This document shows positions 45,281 through 55,491 of a DNA stretch of 64,000 nt, piece by piece. Positions within the stretch are counted from its first letter, which is position 1. Each line of letters begins with the position of its first letter. The position numbers and the translations under genes were made by a program. Source of the DNA: Variovorax sp. PAMC28562 (GTDB lineage: Bacteria; Pseudomonadota; Gammaproteobacteria; Burkholderiales; Burkholderiaceae_C). The notes below the pieces were generated by a model. It was given only the letters and a program-made list of their open reading frames with translations, was not told the DNA's origin and did not search any database. The stretch covers positions 3,431,501-3,495,500 of the forward strand of contig NZ_CP060296.1 of the NCBI RefSeq assembly GCF_014303735.1, written 5' to 3'.

Positions 45281-46219
45281 ATGGCAGGGTTTCAGGTTGA
45301 CGAGATCGTGAGCGGTCTGCATCAGGTGCGGCGCAATTGGCGTGAATCTCAAAAGCGATCGCAAGAGGGCGGTGAGCGCGAATTGCCGTCGCGCGACGTG
45401 ATGGCCGAAGTGGTCGAGGCGCTGACGGGCGCGCTCTTTCCGATGCGGCTCGGCCCCACGGATCTTCGGCAGGAGAGCGAAGACTTTTACGTGGCCCACA
45501 CGCTCGATGCCGCGCTGCATCAACTTCATGCACAGGCGACTCTCGAGTTGCGCCACACGCGGCGTCATTCAGCAGCCGAGTTGGCTGAATTGAGCGCCGA
45601 TGCGCAAGAGCGGGTCCGCGCATTCGCGGCCGAGTTGCCCGGCATTCGCACGTTGCTCGACACCGACGTGATGGCAGCCTTTCATGGCGACCCGGCTGCG
45701 CGCAGCGTCGACGAGGTCCTGCTGTGCTATCCCGGCGTGCTGGCGATGATCCACTACCGCATGGCGCACCCGCTGTACAAGCTGGGCCTGACCTTGCTGG
45801 CACGCATCGTCGCCGAACGGGCGCATGCACAGACCGGGATCGACATTCACCCGGGCGCGCAGATCGGCGCCGGGTTTTTCATCGACCATGGGACGGGTGT
45901 CGTGATCGGCGAGACGGCCGTCATCGGCGAACGCGTGCGTCTTTATCAGGCGGTCACCTTGGGGGCCAAACGCTTTCCGACCGATGGCGCAGGGCATCTC
46001 AAGAAAGGCTTGCCACGGCATCCGGTGCTCGAGGACGAGGTCGTCATCTACGCCGGCGCGACCATCCTCGGGCGGGTGACGATCGGCAAGGGCGCGACCA
46101 TCGGTGGCAACGTGTGGGTGACGCAAGACGTCCCACCGGGCTGCAGCTTGACGCAGGCGCAATCCCGAGAAGTTACGCGTGAACCGAACGTCGCGCCTCC
46201 CGGACTCGTCACGAGCTGA
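45281..46219 (+). CDS. cysE: Serine O-acetyltransferase
   Basis: 312 aa, EpsC-type. N-terminal helical SATase region and a left-handed beta-helix with hexapeptide repeats (GIDIHPGAQIGAGFFIDHGTGVVIGETAVIGERV, GATILGRVTIGKGATIGGNVWVTQDVPPG). It makes O-acetylserine, the carbon acceptor for sulfide in cysteine synthesis and the precursor of the CysB inducer. It links with the cys and ssu genes in the window functionally, though not in an operon. Confidence 0.95.
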   Translation: MAGFQVDEIVSGLHQVRRNWRESQKRSQEGGERELPSRDVMAEVVEALTGALFPMRLGPTDLRQESEDFYVAHTLDAALHQLHAQATLELRHTRRHSAAELAELSADAQERVRAFAAELPGIRTLLDTDVMAAFHGDPAARSVDEVLLCYPGVLAMIHYRMAHPLYKLGLTLLARIVAERAHAQTGIDIHPGAQIGAGFFIDHGTGVVIGETAVIGERVRLYQAVTLGAKRFPTDGAGHLKKGLPRHPVLEDEVVIYAGATILGRVTIGKGATIGGNVWVTQDVPPGCSLTQAQSREVTREPNVAPPGLVTS

Positions 46220-46273
46220 AACGAAATTTTCGGGGAGGTGCGGCGTCGCGGGGGGAGGTTCACAATAACTTCC

Positions 46274-46843
46274 ATGAACGCACACACCGCATCCACCAAG
46301 GCCAATCCTTTGTTGGCGCCAGACAGCGCCACCGACCACATTCATGGTTCGAAATCGGCTCGCGTCACGCTGGTCGAGTACGGAGATTTCGAGTGCCCTT
46401 CGTGCGGTCAGGCGCATGCCGCGCTGAAGATCATGCTGGCGCATTTCGGGCCGAACCTGCGTTTCGTCTATCGTCATTTTCCGCAACGCGAGGTGCATTC
46501 CCATGCGGAGCTGGCGGCCGAAACGGCCGAAGCTGCCGGCGCACAGGGCAAGTTCTGGCAGATGCACGACCTGCTGTTCGCCCACCAGCAGCACCTCGAT
46601 GAAAAGCACCTGCACCAGTACGCGAAAGAGCTGGAGCTCGACATACCCCGTTTCGAGAACGAGATGCGCGACCACGTCTACCTGCAGCGTGTGCAGGAGC
46701 AGGTGGCTGGTGCGGAGCGGCTGCACGTGCGCGCCACGCCGGCTTTTTATGTGAACGGCGTTTTTACCGATGTGTCGTTCGGGCTGGAGCATTTGCACCA
46801 GGCTATCGACGAGGCGCTTTCAACCGGTCGAGCAGCGGGTTGA
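46274..46843 (+). CDS. DsbA-family (thioredoxin-fold) protein without signal peptide
   Basis: 189 aa from ATG 46274. Thioredoxin fold with helical insert: VTLVEYGDFECPSCGQAH (active site CPSC), RFVYRHFPQREVHSHAELAAETAEAAGAQGKFWQMHDLLF and ATPAFYVNGVF (cis-Pro). No signal peptide, so probably cytosolic, unlike classical DsbA. Likely a disulfide reductase or 2-hydroxychromene-like relative. It lies 55 bases after cysE, possibly cotranscribed. Confidence 0.88.
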   Translation: MNAHTASTKANPLLAPDSATDHIHGSKSARVTLVEYGDFECPSCGQAHAALKIMLAHFGPNLRFVYRHFPQREVHSHAELAAETAEAAGAQGKFWQMHDLLFAHQQHLDEKHLHQYAKELELDIPRFENEMRDHVYLQRVQEQVAGAERLHVRATPAFYVNGVFTDVSFGLEHLHQAIDEALSTGRAAG

Positions 46844-46938
46844 GTTGCGTAGGCACAGCGTCAGGCTTGACCCGTTGCTGAATCTTTACCCGGCCGCTTT
46901 GGAATAGGCCGTCAAACCAAACGCCGGAGATTCCATGA

Positions 46939-47238
46939 GCCGGAAAGAACGCACTGGATCACGCATCGCGACCCTATGGTCAGAGTGCGTGGGCGGGTGA
47001 ACCGGCGGCCGTGATCGGCATTGCCGGCGGCGCCATCGGGACCGCGCTGGCGCAGCAGCATCTGCGCAATGTGCTGGCCTATCTCGACGTGCCGACATTG
47101 GGCCAGCCAGAGGCGTTTATCCAGATGAAAGACGGCATGTTCGACGACAAGGGCCACATCGGCATCGAGTCGACCGAGAAGTTCCTGCAGACCTGGATGG
47201 ACAAGTTCGCGGCTTGGGTCAAGACGCACAACGGTTGA
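46939..47238 (+). pseudogene. 5'-truncated NADPH-dependent FMN reductase (ChrR/YieF-like)
   Basis: From 46939 the frame reads KNALDHASRPYGQSAWAG, AVIGIAGGAIGTALAQQHLRN and VLAYLDVPTLGQPEAFIQ, the C-terminal half of the ChrR/SsuE-type flavodoxin-fold reductases. The frame meets a stop just upstream (46936), and the N-terminal half with the FMN phosphate-binding loop (about 85 residues) is missing. Start codons available inside (47011) would give only 75 residues. It is a remnant, not a working enzyme. It is the only SsuE-like sequence in the window. Confidence 0.85.
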
Positions 47239-47280
47239 AGCCACGCGCCGGCGAACCGAGCCGCAGGCGCGCCCGAACGT

Positions 47281-47910
47281 TCAGGCCGCCAGGGCTTCGC
47301 CTTGGACAGCTTCTTCGATCTGCTTTTGCGCTGTCGCGATGGCCGCGGCCTTCACCGCATCGCCCATCGCCAGCCCTTCGGCCCGAATGAACTTGACGTC
47401 GGTGATGCCGAAGAAACCGAAGATCGCCTTGAGGTACGACTCCTGGTGCTCCAGGGCTTGGCCGCCTTCGGTCGTCGAATACACGCCGCCGCGCGAGATC
47501 AGCACGAACACCTGCTTGCCGCCAGCAAGGCCGACTGGTCCTTTTTCGCCGTACTTGAAAGTGCGGCCGGGTTGGGCCAAGCGGTCGATCCACGCTTTGA
47601 GCTGGGTCGGCACAGTGAAGTTGTAGAGCGGCACGCCGATGACGATGACATCCGAGGCCAGAAACTGGCTCACCAGCTTTTCCGACACTGCGTTTTCGCG
47701 TGCCTGCGCTTCGGTTGGCTGCGCTTGCACGCCGATCTTGATGCCAAGCGCGTCGGCGTTGAAATGGTTGGGGGTGTCGACGGCCAGGTCGAGATACTCG
47801 ACGGTGGTGTCGGGGTGGGACTTGCGGAATTCAGCGACCGTTTCGGCGCTGAGCTGGCGCGACACAGAGCCGGCAGCCAGGATGCTGGAGTCGATGTGCA
47901 GCAATTTCAT
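47281..47910 (-). CDS. azoR: FMN-dependent NADH-azoreductase
   Basis: 209 aa from ATG 47910 with GAGG 6 bases upstream. Flavodoxin-like AzoR family: [48 protein letters not shown] and [17 protein letters not shown]. Reduces quinones and azo bonds with NADH; often induced by quinones or electrophiles. Divergent from a LysR gene that probably controls it. Confidence 0.95.
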   Translation of the reverse strand: MKLLHIDSSILAAGSVSRQLSAETVAEFRKSHPDTTVEYLDLAVDTPNHFNADALGIKIGVQAQPTEAQARENAVSEKLVSQFLASDVIVIGVPLYNFTVPTQLKAWIDRLAQPGRTFKYGEKGPVGLAGGKQVFVLISRGGVYSTTEGGQALEHQESYLKAIFGFFGITDVKFIRAEGLAMGDAVKAAAIATAQKQIEEAVQGEALAA

Positions 47911-48015
47911 GATCAATCCTCGATGTGCGACGGTGAATCGCGTTGTTGTTCGGTCTGCTGACACGGTTTGGTCGGCCTAGCAGAATTCTATTTTTGAGTC
48001 GATTGATTGATAAGT

Positions 48016-48029
48016 AGCCAAAATTGGCT
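48016..48029. promoter_or_regulatory. Inverted repeat between azoR and lysR, candidate operator
   Basis: AGCCAA-AA-TTGGCT, 6-base arms, in the divergent intergenic region 29 bases before the lysR start; CGTTCT-GATAAC-AGGACG nearby (48035-48052) is a weaker second dyad. Placement suits LysR autoregulation and azoR activation. Confidence 0.45.
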
Positions 48030-48057
48030 TATATCGTTCTGATAACAGGACGATGAA

Positions 48058-48978
48058 ATGCAAGATCTCAACGACATGGTGTTCTTTGCCGAGGTGGCGG
48101 AACGGGGCGGCTTTGCCGCAGCCAGCCGCGCGCTCGGTGTTCCCAAGTCGCGGCTTTCGCGCCGCGTAGCCGACCTCGAGACCCAACTCGGCGTGCAGCT
48201 GATGCAGCGCAGCACGCGCCGCCTGTCGCTTACGCCAGCAGGCGAGGTGTATCTGCGTCATTGCGCGGCAATGCGCGATGCCGCGCAGGCCGCCGCCGAT
48301 GCTGTGGCACAGGTGCAGACCGAGCCGCGGGGCACGGTCCGAATCAGTTGCCCGGTAACGATGGCGCACAGCAGCGTCGGTCCGTTGTTGCCGGAGTTTT
48401 TGAAGCGCTACCCGGCGGTCCGTATCGATCTGCGCGTGCTCAACCGGCCCGTCGATCTGGTCGAGGAAGGTATTGATGTGGCCCTGCGCGTGCGAACGAC
48501 CATCGAAGACAGCGCGACGCTGGTCGCCAAATCATTCGGGGTGAGCCGTGGCTTGCTGGTCGCCACGCCGAAGTTGTTGGCGCAGCAGGGTCCGGTGGTC
48601 GTGCCCGCAGATCTGGCCCGGCTCGATACCGTGGCGATGTCCGCGGGCGAGGGTCGGACGCACTGGCATCTCGAAGGACCGAAGGGCGCGGTGTACGACC
48701 ACTCGCATTCGCCCCGCTATCTGGCTGACGACCTGGCCACGCTGCAGTTCGCGGTGCTCGATGGCGTCGGTGCATCCGTGTTGCCCGACTACATGTGCCG
48801 TGCCGATGTCGCGGCGGGCCGGCTCATCGAGGTGTTGCCCGGGTGGGGTCCGACGCCCGCGATCTCGCATGCGGTGTTTCCGGCGCGCCGGGCGCTGGTG
48901 CCGGCAATTCGAGCGCTGATCGACTTTTTGGCCGAAAACATCAATGGCGACGAACCTCATTCGCTTTTTCGGACGTGA
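48058..48978 (+). CDS. LysR-family transcriptional regulator
   Basis: 306 aa. N-terminal winged HTH (residues 1-60: DLNDMVFFAEVAERGGFAAASRALGVPKSRLSRRVADLE), linker helix, and a periplasmic-binding-like effector domain. Sits divergent to azoR, so it is probably the regulator for a quinone or aromatic response. Similar to LysR proteins that control azoR or pirin genes. Confidence 0.93.
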   Translation: MQDLNDMVFFAEVAERGGFAAASRALGVPKSRLSRRVADLETQLGVQLMQRSTRRLSLTPAGEVYLRHCAAMRDAAQAAADAVAQVQTEPRGTVRISCPVTMAHSSVGPLLPEFLKRYPAVRIDLRVLNRPVDLVEEGIDVALRVRTTIEDSATLVAKSFGVSRGLLVATPKLLAQQGPVVVPADLARLDTVAMSAGEGRTHWHLEGPKGAVYDHSHSPRYLADDLATLQFAVLDGVGASVLPDYMCRADVAAGRLIEVLPGWGPTPAISHAVFPARRALVPAIRALIDFLAENINGDEPHSLFRT

Positions 48979-49120
48979 TCTCATGCGTCGAGGAGGGCCG
49001 GCGCATGTGCCCTTATGCGAAAACCACCATAACCAAACAAGGAGACAGTCGTTTGCCGATGAAGCAAAGCTCCGGACAATCGTCGGCTCACCCTGAACTC
49101 AGCTACCCCACGGAGCAACC

Positions 49121-49762
49121 ATGGCAACTTTGCGACTCGGCGACACCGCCCCGAATTTCTCTCAAGACTCCAGCGAAGGCCCGATCGATTTCTATGAGTG
49201 GGCCGGCAATTCATGGGTCGTGCTGTTCTCGCATCCTGCGGACTTCACGCCGGTGTGCACGACCGAACTTGGCAAGACCGCGGCGCTCGCCACCGAATTC
49301 GCCAAGCGTGGCGTCAAGCCGATCGCCTTGAGTGTCGACCCTGTCGGCAAGCACAAGGAATGGATCGCCGACATCAACGAGACGCAGAACACGACCGTCA
49401 ACTTTCCGATCCTGGCCGACGCCGATCGCAAGGTGTCCGACCTGTACGACATGATTCATCCGAACGCATCCGCCACGGCCACCGTGCGCAGCGTGTTCAT
49501 CATCGATCCGAAGCATCTGTTGCGCACCACGTTTACCTATCCCGCCAGCACCGGGCGCAACTTCGACGAGATCCTGCGCGTCATCGATTCGCTGCAGCTC
49601 ACCGATGGCTACAAGGTCGCGACGCCGGTGAACTGGAAAGACGGCGACGACGTCGTCATCATCCCGAGCATCCAGGACCCGGCTGAAATCGCAGAGCGCT
49701 TTCCGAAGGGCTTCAAGGCGGTCAAGCCTTACCTGCGGCTCACGCCTCAGCCGAACAAATAA
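49121..49762 (+). CDS. 1-Cys peroxiredoxin (Prdx6/LsfA-like)
   Basis: 213 aa. FSHPADFTPVCTTELG holds the peroxidatic Cys. C-terminal Prx extension (KVATPVNWKDGDDVVIIPSI, LRLTPQP) typical of Prdx6 type. No resolving Cys seen. Members such as LsfA in Pseudomonas are sulfate-starvation-induced, which fits the adjacent cys genes. 20 bases before the small hydrolase that is chained to the sulfate importer. Confidence 0.95.
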   Translation: MATLRLGDTAPNFSQDSSEGPIDFYEWAGNSWVVLFSHPADFTPVCTTELGKTAALATEFAKRGVKPIALSVDPVGKHKEWIADINETQNTTVNFPILADADRKVSDLYDMIHPNASATATVRSVFIIDPKHLLRTTFTYPASTGRNFDEILRVIDSLQLTDGYKVATPVNWKDGDDVVIIPSIQDPAEIAERFPKGFKAVKPYLRLTPQPNK

Positions 49763-49782
49763 ACCGCGGCGCACCCTCACGC

Positions 49783-50328
49783 GTGAAGCAGCCTCGCATC
49801 GTCATTGTCCCGGGTTGGCGCGACTCCGGCGCAGGCCATTGGCAGACGCTGTGGCAAGAGCGCATGCCGGGCGCCCAGCGCGTCGTACAGGACGATTGGG
49901 CTTCGCCAACGCGCGCAGCCTGGGTCGGCGCTCTGACCAAGCTCGTGCTCCAGGGTGACGAGCCGGTGGTGATCGCAGCGCACAGCCTCGGTTGCATCGC
50001 GGTAGCGCACCTGCCGCCTGAAGCCGCCGCGAAGGTGCAGGGAGCGTTGCTGGCCGCGCCGGCTGACCCGGAACGCCGCGCCGTGCTGCATGACTTCGCA
50101 CCGGTGCCGTATGCGGCCTTGCCATATCGCAGCATCGTGGTGGCGAGCAGCAACGATCCGTTTTGTCCGGTGCGGCTGGCTGGCGCGTATGCCCGCGCAT
50201 GGGGTAGCGAATTCGTCCGGATGCAGAATGCGGGCCATATCAACAGCGACTCCGGGCACGGGCCCTGGGCGCTCGGCCTGGCACTCTTCCAGTCGTTGTA
50301 TTCAGAAGAACTTTTGGCAATCTCATGA
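49783..50328 (+). CDS. RBBP9/YdeN-family alpha/beta hydrolase
   Basis: 181 aa from a GTG start. IVIVPGWRDSGAGHWQTLWQ, VIAAHSLGCIAVAHL (Ser nucleophile) and GHINSDSGHGPW (His). Serine hydrolase of unknown substrate. Its last 4 bases overlap the next gene (ATGA), so it is the first link in a tight translational chain with the sulfate importer. Confidence 0.93.
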   Translation: MKQPRIVIVPGWRDSGAGHWQTLWQERMPGAQRVVQDDWASPTRAAWVGALTKLVLQGDEPVVIAAHSLGCIAVAHLPPEAAAKVQGALLAAPADPERRAVLHDFAPVPYAALPYRSIVVASSNDPFCPVRLAGAYARAWGSEFVRMQNAGHINSDSGHGPWALGLALFQSLYSEELLAIS

Positions 50329-51338
50329 CTTTTAGATTCAAGACCTTCGTCGCGGCTTTCGCGCTCGCTTCTTCGGTGCTGGCCGCACCGGCCTTTGCCC
50401 AGAGCACCACCTTGCTCAACGCTTCTTACGACGTGGCGCGCGAGTTCTACAAGGACTACAACGCGGCCTTCGTCGCGCACTACAAAAAGGTCACCGGCAA
50501 GGACGTGAAGATCGACCAGTCGCACGGCGGCTCGAGCGCACAGGCCCGCAGCGTGGCCGATGGCCTCGACGCCGATGTGGTCACGATGAACACCAGCACC
50601 GACATCGACTTTCTGGCCGGTGTCGGCGTGGTCGCCAAAGACTGGCCGAAGAAGTTTCCGGACAACGCCTCGCCGACCACGTCGACCATGCTGATCCTGG
50701 TGCGCAACGGCAATCCGAAAGGCATCAAGGACTGGGACGACCTGATCAAGCCGGGCGTACAGGTGGTCATCGTCAACCCCAAGACCGGCGGCAACGGGCG
50801 CTACGCCTACCTTGCAGCCTGGGGCTACGTGAAGAAGAAGGGCGGCACCGACGCGCAAGCGGCCGAGTTCGTCGGCAAGCTGTTCAAGAACACGCCGGTG
50901 CTGGCCCGCGGTGGCCGCGATGCGACCACCGCTTTCCTGCAGCGCAACATCGGCGATGCGTTGATCACCTTCGAGTCCGAAGTGGTCTCTATCGACCGCG
51001 AGTTCGGCGCCGGCAAGGTCGACTCCGTGTACCCCTCGATCAGCATCGTGGCCGAGAACCCGGTCGCTATCGTGGAGCGCACGACTGCCAAGAAGGGCAC
51101 CGGCGAACTTGCCAAGGCCTACCTCGACTGGCTGTACTCCGACGAGGCGCAGGAGATCGCTGCCAAGCATGCGCTGCGGCCGCGCTCGCAGGCTGTGCTG
51201 AAGAAGTACGCCGACACCTTCAAGCCGTTGCAACTGTTCACGGTGCAGGAACTCTTCGGCAGCCTCGGCGACGCACAGAAAGTGCACTTCAACGACGGCG
51301 GCCAGTTCGACAAGCTCTACACGCCCGGCAGCAAGTGA
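50325..51338 (+). CDS. cysP: Sulfate/thiosulfate-binding protein (Sec signal)
   Basis: 337 aa. Sec signal ([20 protein letters not shown]). Motifs [63 protein letters not shown]. Periplasmic capture of sulfate and thiosulfate for CysTWA. Overlaps cysT start (GTGA). Confidence 0.95.
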   Translation: MTFRFKTFVAAFALASSVLAAPAFAQSTTLLNASYDVAREFYKDYNAAFVAHYKKVTGKDVKIDQSHGGSSAQARSVADGLDADVVTMNTSTDIDFLAGVGVVAKDWPKKFPDNASPTTSTMLILVRNGNPKGIKDWDDLIKPGVQVVIVNPKTGGNGRYAYLAAWGYVKKKGGTDAQAAEFVGKLFKNTPVLARGGRDATTAFLQRNIGDALITFESEVVSIDREFGAGKVDSVYPSISIVAENPVAIVERTTAKKGTGELAKAYLDWLYSDEAQEIAAKHALRPRSQAVLKKYADTFKPLQLFTVQELFGSLGDAQKVHFNDGGQFDKLYTPGSK

Positions 51339-52225
51339 CAGCCGTGTCTCCAGCGTTGCCATCTGCGGCAACGCCTCTCGCGCCAGCGACGGCCCGGGGC
51401 ACTTCCAGAAAGGTGCTGCCGGGCTTTAATTTAACGCTCGGCTACACGGTGATGTATCTCAGCATCATCGTGCTGATCCCGCTGTCGGCATTGGTCTTCA
51501 AGACCTTCACGCTCACCTGGGACCAGTTCTGGGTGGCGGTCACTGCGCCGCGCGTCATGGCGTCTTATCGCCTGACTTTCGGTGCGTCGCTGATCGCCGC
51601 GCTGGTCAATCTGGTCTTCGGTCTGCTCGTGGCGTGGGTGCTGGTGCGCTACAAGTTTCCGGGCAAGCGAATCGTCGATGCGCTGGTCGACTTGCCCTTC
51701 GCACTGCCTACCGCGGTGGCCGGTATTTCGCTGACCGCCTTGCTGGCGGGCAACGGATGGGTCGGTCAGTTCCTCGAACCGCACGGCATCAAGCTGGCCT
51801 TCACGCCCGCGGGCATCGTGATCGCGCTGATCTTCATCGGCTTGCCTTTCGTTGTGCGCACCGTGCAACCGGTGCTCGAAGACACCGAGAAAGAACTTGA
51901 AGAAGCCGCGTCATCGTTGGGTGCAACGCGCCTGCAAACCTTCATGCGGGTCATCCTGCCGGCCATCATGCCGGCGCTGCTCACCGGCTTTGCGATGGCG
52001 TTCGCCCGCGCCATCGGCGAGTACGGTTCGGTCATCTTCATCGCCGGCAACATGCCGATGATCTCGGAGATCACCCCGCTCATCATCATCGGCAAGCTGG
52101 AGCAATACGACTACGCGGGGGCAACCGCGGTCGCGTTGGTAATGCTGGTGCTGTCGTTCTTGTTGTTGCTGGTCATCAATGGCTTGCAGACGTGGCAGCG
52201 CAGGCGCGCGGGAGCGCCGTTGTGA
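51335..52225 (+). CDS. cysT: Sulfate ABC transporter permease CysT
   Basis: 296 aa, GTG start overlapping the cysP stop. Six helices; EAA motif [30 protein letters not shown]. Forms a heterodimer with CysW. Its stop overlaps the cysW GTG. Confidence 0.95.
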   Translation: MTAVSPALPSAATPLAPATARGTSRKVLPGFNLTLGYTVMYLSIIVLIPLSALVFKTFTLTWDQFWVAVTAPRVMASYRLTFGASLIAALVNLVFGLLVAWVLVRYKFPGKRIVDALVDLPFALPTAVAGISLTALLAGNGWVGQFLEPHGIKLAFTPAGIVIALIFIGLPFVVRTVQPVLEDTEKELEEAASSLGATRLQTFMRVILPAIMPALLTGFAMAFARAIGEYGSVIFIAGNMPMISEITPLIIIGKLEQYDYAGATAVALVMLVLSFLLLLVINGLQTWQRRRAGAPL

Positions 52226-53115
52226 GTGCGCCGGCCAAGGTGATTCGCAGGGCGCAGGCCGGTACAACCGAGTCGCCATGGGTCAAGTGGACATTGATTG
52301 CCATTGCGCTGGCGTTCATGTTTCTCTTCCTGGTGCTGCCACTCGCCGCCGTCGCGACCGAGGCGTTGCGCAAAGGCTTCGGCGCGTATCTCGAAGCGTT
52401 GAAAGAGCCCGACGCGTGGAGCGCGATCGAGCTCACGCTCATCGTGGCGGCCATCACGGTGCCGCTGAATCTCGTCTTCGGGGTGGCCGCAGCCTGGGCC
52501 ATCGCCAAGTTCGAGTTCCGCGGCAAGTCGTTGCTGACGACGCTGGTCGACCTGCCGTTTGCGGTGTCGCCGGTCGTTGCGGGACTGATCTACGTGCTGG
52601 TGTTCGGCGCGCAGGGCTGGTTCGGGCCGTGGCTCCAGGCACACGACATCAAAATCATCTTCGCGGTACCCGGCATCGTGCTGGCGACAGTGTTCGTGAC
52701 CTTCCCGTTCATCGCGCGCGAACTCGTGCCGCTGATGCAGGCTCAAGGGACCGACGAAGAGCAGGCCGCCATCGTGCTCGGCGCGACCGGCTGGCAGACC
52801 TTCTGGCGCGTGACGCTGCCCAACATCAAGTGGGGCTTGCTGTACGGCGTGATCCTTTGCAATGCGCGTGCGATGGGCGAATTCGGCGCGGTGTCGGTGG
52901 TGTCGGGCCACATCCGCGGGCAGACCAATACGATGCCGCTGCATGTCGAGGTGCTCTACAACGAGTACCAGTCGGTGGCGGCTTTCGCCGTCGCGTCGCT
53001 GCTGGCCATCCTCGCACTGGTCACGTTGGTCATTAAGACGGTGATCGAATGGCGGCACGAGCGCGAGATGAAGGCCATAGCCGAATTGCCGCCCGAGCGG
53101 CCCGCAGCCGGCTGA
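52222..53115 (+). CDS. cysW: Sulfate ABC transporter permease CysW
   Basis: 297 aa, GTG start (GTGAGT) overlapping the cysT stop. Six helices; [31 protein letters not shown] is the EAA loop. C-terminus hydrophilic ([14 protein letters not shown]). Followed 16 bases later by cysA. Confidence 0.95.
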   Translation: MSAPAKVIRRAQAGTTESPWVKWTLIAIALAFMFLFLVLPLAAVATEALRKGFGAYLEALKEPDAWSAIELTLIVAAITVPLNLVFGVAAAWAIAKFEFRGKSLLTTLVDLPFAVSPVVAGLIYVLVFGAQGWFGPWLQAHDIKIIFAVPGIVLATVFVTFPFIARELVPLMQAQGTDEEQAAIVLGATGWQTFWRVTLPNIKWGLLYGVILCNARAMGEFGAVSVVSGHIRGQTNTMPLHVEVLYNEYQSVAAFAVASLLAILALVTLVIKTVIEWRHEREMKAIAELPPERPAAG

Positions 53116-53131
53116 CAAAAAAGAGAAACGT

Positions 53132-54229
53132 ATGAGTATTGAAATCCGCGACATCAGCAAGCGATTCGGTGAATTCCAGGCGCTGCGCAACGTCAACCTC
53201 GACGTCGAATCGGGGGAACTGGTCGCGCTGCTCGGCCCGTCGGGCTGCGGCAAGACCACGTTGCTGCGCATCATCGCGGGCCTGGAAACGGCCGACGCCG
53301 GCAGCATCCTCTTTTCAGGTGAAGACACCACCGATGTGCATGTGCGTGAGCGCCAGGTCGGCTTCGTGTTCCAGCATTACGCGCTGTTCCGGCACATGAC
53401 CGTCTTCGAGAACGTGGCCTTCGGATTGCGCGTCAAGCCGCGCAGCACGCGTCCGGCCGAAGCCAAGATCAAGGAGAAGGTGATCGACCTTCTCAAGCTC
53501 GTGCAGCTCGACTGGCTGGCCGACCGCTATCCGTCGCAGTTGTCGGGTGGCCAACGCCAGCGCATCGCGCTGGCCCGTGCGCTCGCGGTCGAACCCAAGG
53601 TGCTGCTGCTCGACGAACCCTTCGGCGCGCTCGACGCCAAGGTGCGCAAGGAGTTGCGCCGCTGGCTGCGCCGCCTGCACGACGAGCTGCACGTGACCAG
53701 CATTTTCGTGACGCACGATCAGGAAGAAGCGCTCGAAGTGGCCGATCGCGTGGTGGTCATCAACAAGGGGCAGATCGAGCAGGTCGGCTCGCCGCAGGAC
53801 GTTTGGGACAAGCCCGCCAGCCCGTTCGTCTACGGCTTTCTCGGTGACGTCAATCTGTTCCATGGCCGCGCCGACCACGGCGAAGTTCAGCTCGACGGCA
53901 TGCGCTTCGATGCGCCCGAACACAGCGGCGCGCGCGATGCCAAGGCGCTGGCGTATGTCCGGCCGCATGACCTGAGCGTCGCGCGCTACACGCCGGGTGC
54001 CGCTGGAATCGTCGCGACGCTGACGCGAGCCATCGTCGTCGGACCGACCGCGCGGCTGGAACTTGAACCCGTCGGATCGAATCCAGACAATCCGGGCTCC
54101 GGAACCATCATCGAAGCGCAACTTCCTGCGCAACAGTTCAGGGACTTGGGTTTGCACGAGGGCGACACGGTCGTCGCCACGCCGCGCAAGGCCAAGGTGT
54201 TCGTTGAAGAAGACTGGGTTTCCCCTTGA
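53132..54229 (+). CDS. cysA: Sulfate ABC transporter ATPase
   Basis: 365 aa. [13 protein letters not shown] (Walker A), [40 protein letters not shown] (Walker B) and a C-terminal TOBE-like regulatory domain (about 240-365). Drives sulfate import. Stop overlaps dsbB start (TTGA). Confidence 0.97.
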   Translation: MSIEIRDISKRFGEFQALRNVNLDVESGELVALLGPSGCGKTTLLRIIAGLETADAGSILFSGEDTTDVHVRERQVGFVFQHYALFRHMTVFENVAFGLRVKPRSTRPAEAKIKEKVIDLLKLVQLDWLADRYPSQLSGGQRQRIALARALAVEPKVLLLDEPFGALDAKVRKELRRWLRRLHDELHVTSIFVTHDQEEALEVADRVVVINKGQIEQVGSPQDVWDKPASPFVYGFLGDVNLFHGRADHGEVQLDGMRFDAPEHSGARDAKALAYVRPHDLSVARYTPGAAGIVATLTRAIVVGPTARLELEPVGSNPDNPGSGTIIEAQLPAQQFRDLGLHEGDTVVATPRKAKVFVEEDWVSP

Positions 54230-54759
54230 TCGATTGGTACTTCGGCGCACCGCGCCGCGCCTATGCGCTGATTTGCCTGGCCTGCGTTGCGATGTTGGCC
54301 TTCGGCCTGTACCTGCAGCACGTGGTCGGCCTCGAGCCGTGCCCGATGTGCATCGTGCAGCGATACGCGCTGGTGCTGGTGGCGTTGTTCTCGGCGCTGG
54401 CGGCCGCGACGACCAAGAAGGGCGTGCAGGTCGCCGGCGGCCTGTTGATGCTGATGTCTGCGCTGGCCGGTGGCTACACCGCGGCGCAACAGAGCTGGTT
54501 GCAGTGGTACCCGCCCGAAGTGGTTTCTTGCGGCCGCGACTTCTACGGAATGATCGAGACCTTTCCGCTGAAGCGCGCACTGCCGATGATCTTTCGCGGC
54601 GGTGGCGATTGCTCGCAGATCGACTGGACCTTTCTGAAGCTGTCGATCGCCAACTGGTCGTTCGTCGCGTTCGTGGGCTTCACGGTGCTTGCCCTGATAT
54701 TGCTGGCCCGCCGCGGCGGGCCGCGTGCTTACAGCGGCAGGGTGTCGAAGGCGGCGTAA
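54226..54759 (+). CDS. dsbB: Disulfide bond formation protein B
   Basis: 177 aa with a TTG start overlapping the cysA stop. Four membrane helices and the two periplasmic Cys pairs: [13 protein letters not shown] (CxxC) and [12 protein letters not shown]...[10 protein letters not shown]. Reoxidises DsbA using quinone. Its 3' end overlaps the convergent parA-like gene by 31 bases. Translation from cysA suggests coordinated expression with sulfate uptake. Confidence 0.93.
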   Translation: MIDWYFGAPRRAYALICLACVAMLAFGLYLQHVVGLEPCPMCIVQRYALVLVALFSALAAATTKKGVQVAGGLLMLMSALAGGYTAAQQSWLQWYPPEVVSCGRDFYGMIETFPLKRALPMIFRGGGDCSQIDWTFLKLSIANWSFVAFVGFTVLALILLARRGGPRAYSGRVSKAA

Positions 54760-55421
54760 GCCGTCGCAAGCCACGCCTTCACGCGCTGGCGTTCCAGCAG
54801 GCCCAGCGCGTGCGGGCCTTCGCGGTCGTTGACCGCTTTCCAGAAGCTGCTGTTCTGCGCGTCGATCTTGCGCATGCTCGCGTCGTGCAGGCGCGGCATC
54901 GCGATGACCAAGGCGCTGTGCTGCCTGGCCTTCGACAGCGACTGCGATGCCAGCAACATGCCGAAGTCGCTGCCGCGGCCGTAGTTCTGCACCACGATGT
55001 AATTGGGGCGGTCACCGAAGGTGTCGATGAGCGTGCCGAGCAGGTCGGTCGAGTCCTTGCCGTCGTCCAGCACGTGCCAGAAATTGACGGTGACCCCAAT
55101 ATCCTTGAAGACATCGAACAGCGCGGACTCCTTGATCCAGCGTGACAGCGGTGCCAGCGTCTGCGCCGCCAGGTCGACGATCACGTTTTGCTTCGGGTTG
55201 TGCTCGAAGCCGTTGACCACCGTGTCGAGGCCTTCAAAGCTGTCGACCACGACGGGCGACGCAAAGCCTTCGTAGAAGCGGGTGAATGAGCTGTGGGAGC
55301 GGTCGGTGTCGAAGCCGACGAAGGGGCGACTGTGGTCGATGAAGTACTGCGCGAGCACCCGTGCCGTGACCGACTTGCCGACGCCGCCTTTTTCGCCGCC
55401 GATGAAATTGATTGAGCTCAT
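54729..55421 (-). CDS. ParA-like P-loop ATPase (orphan)
   Basis: 230 aa from ATG 55421. Deviant Walker A GGEKGGVGKSVTARVLAQYF; GFDTDRSHSSFTRFYEG; NVIVDLAAQTLAPLSRW. No ParB or centromere-like gene adjacent. The rest does not match MinD or classical ParA exactly; a role in positioning or a stand-alone regulator is possible. Convergent and overlapping with dsbB. Confidence 0.8.
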   Translation of the reverse strand: MSSINFIGGEKGGVGKSVTARVLAQYFIDHSRPFVGFDTDRSHSSFTRFYEGFASPVVVDSFEGLDTVVNGFEHNPKQNVIVDLAAQTLAPLSRWIKESALFDVFKDIGVTVNFWHVLDDGKDSTDLLGTLIDTFGDRPNYIVVQNYGRGSDFGMLLASQSLSKARQHSALVIAMPRLHDASMRKIDAQNSSFWKAVNDREGPHALGLLERQRVKAWLATAYAAFDTLPL

Positions 55422-55491
55422 TGAGGTGCCAGTAGTTGTGGGGTGGTAAAGACAGCAGTGCATTTTAGGTGCCGTGCCTGCTGCCGACTGG

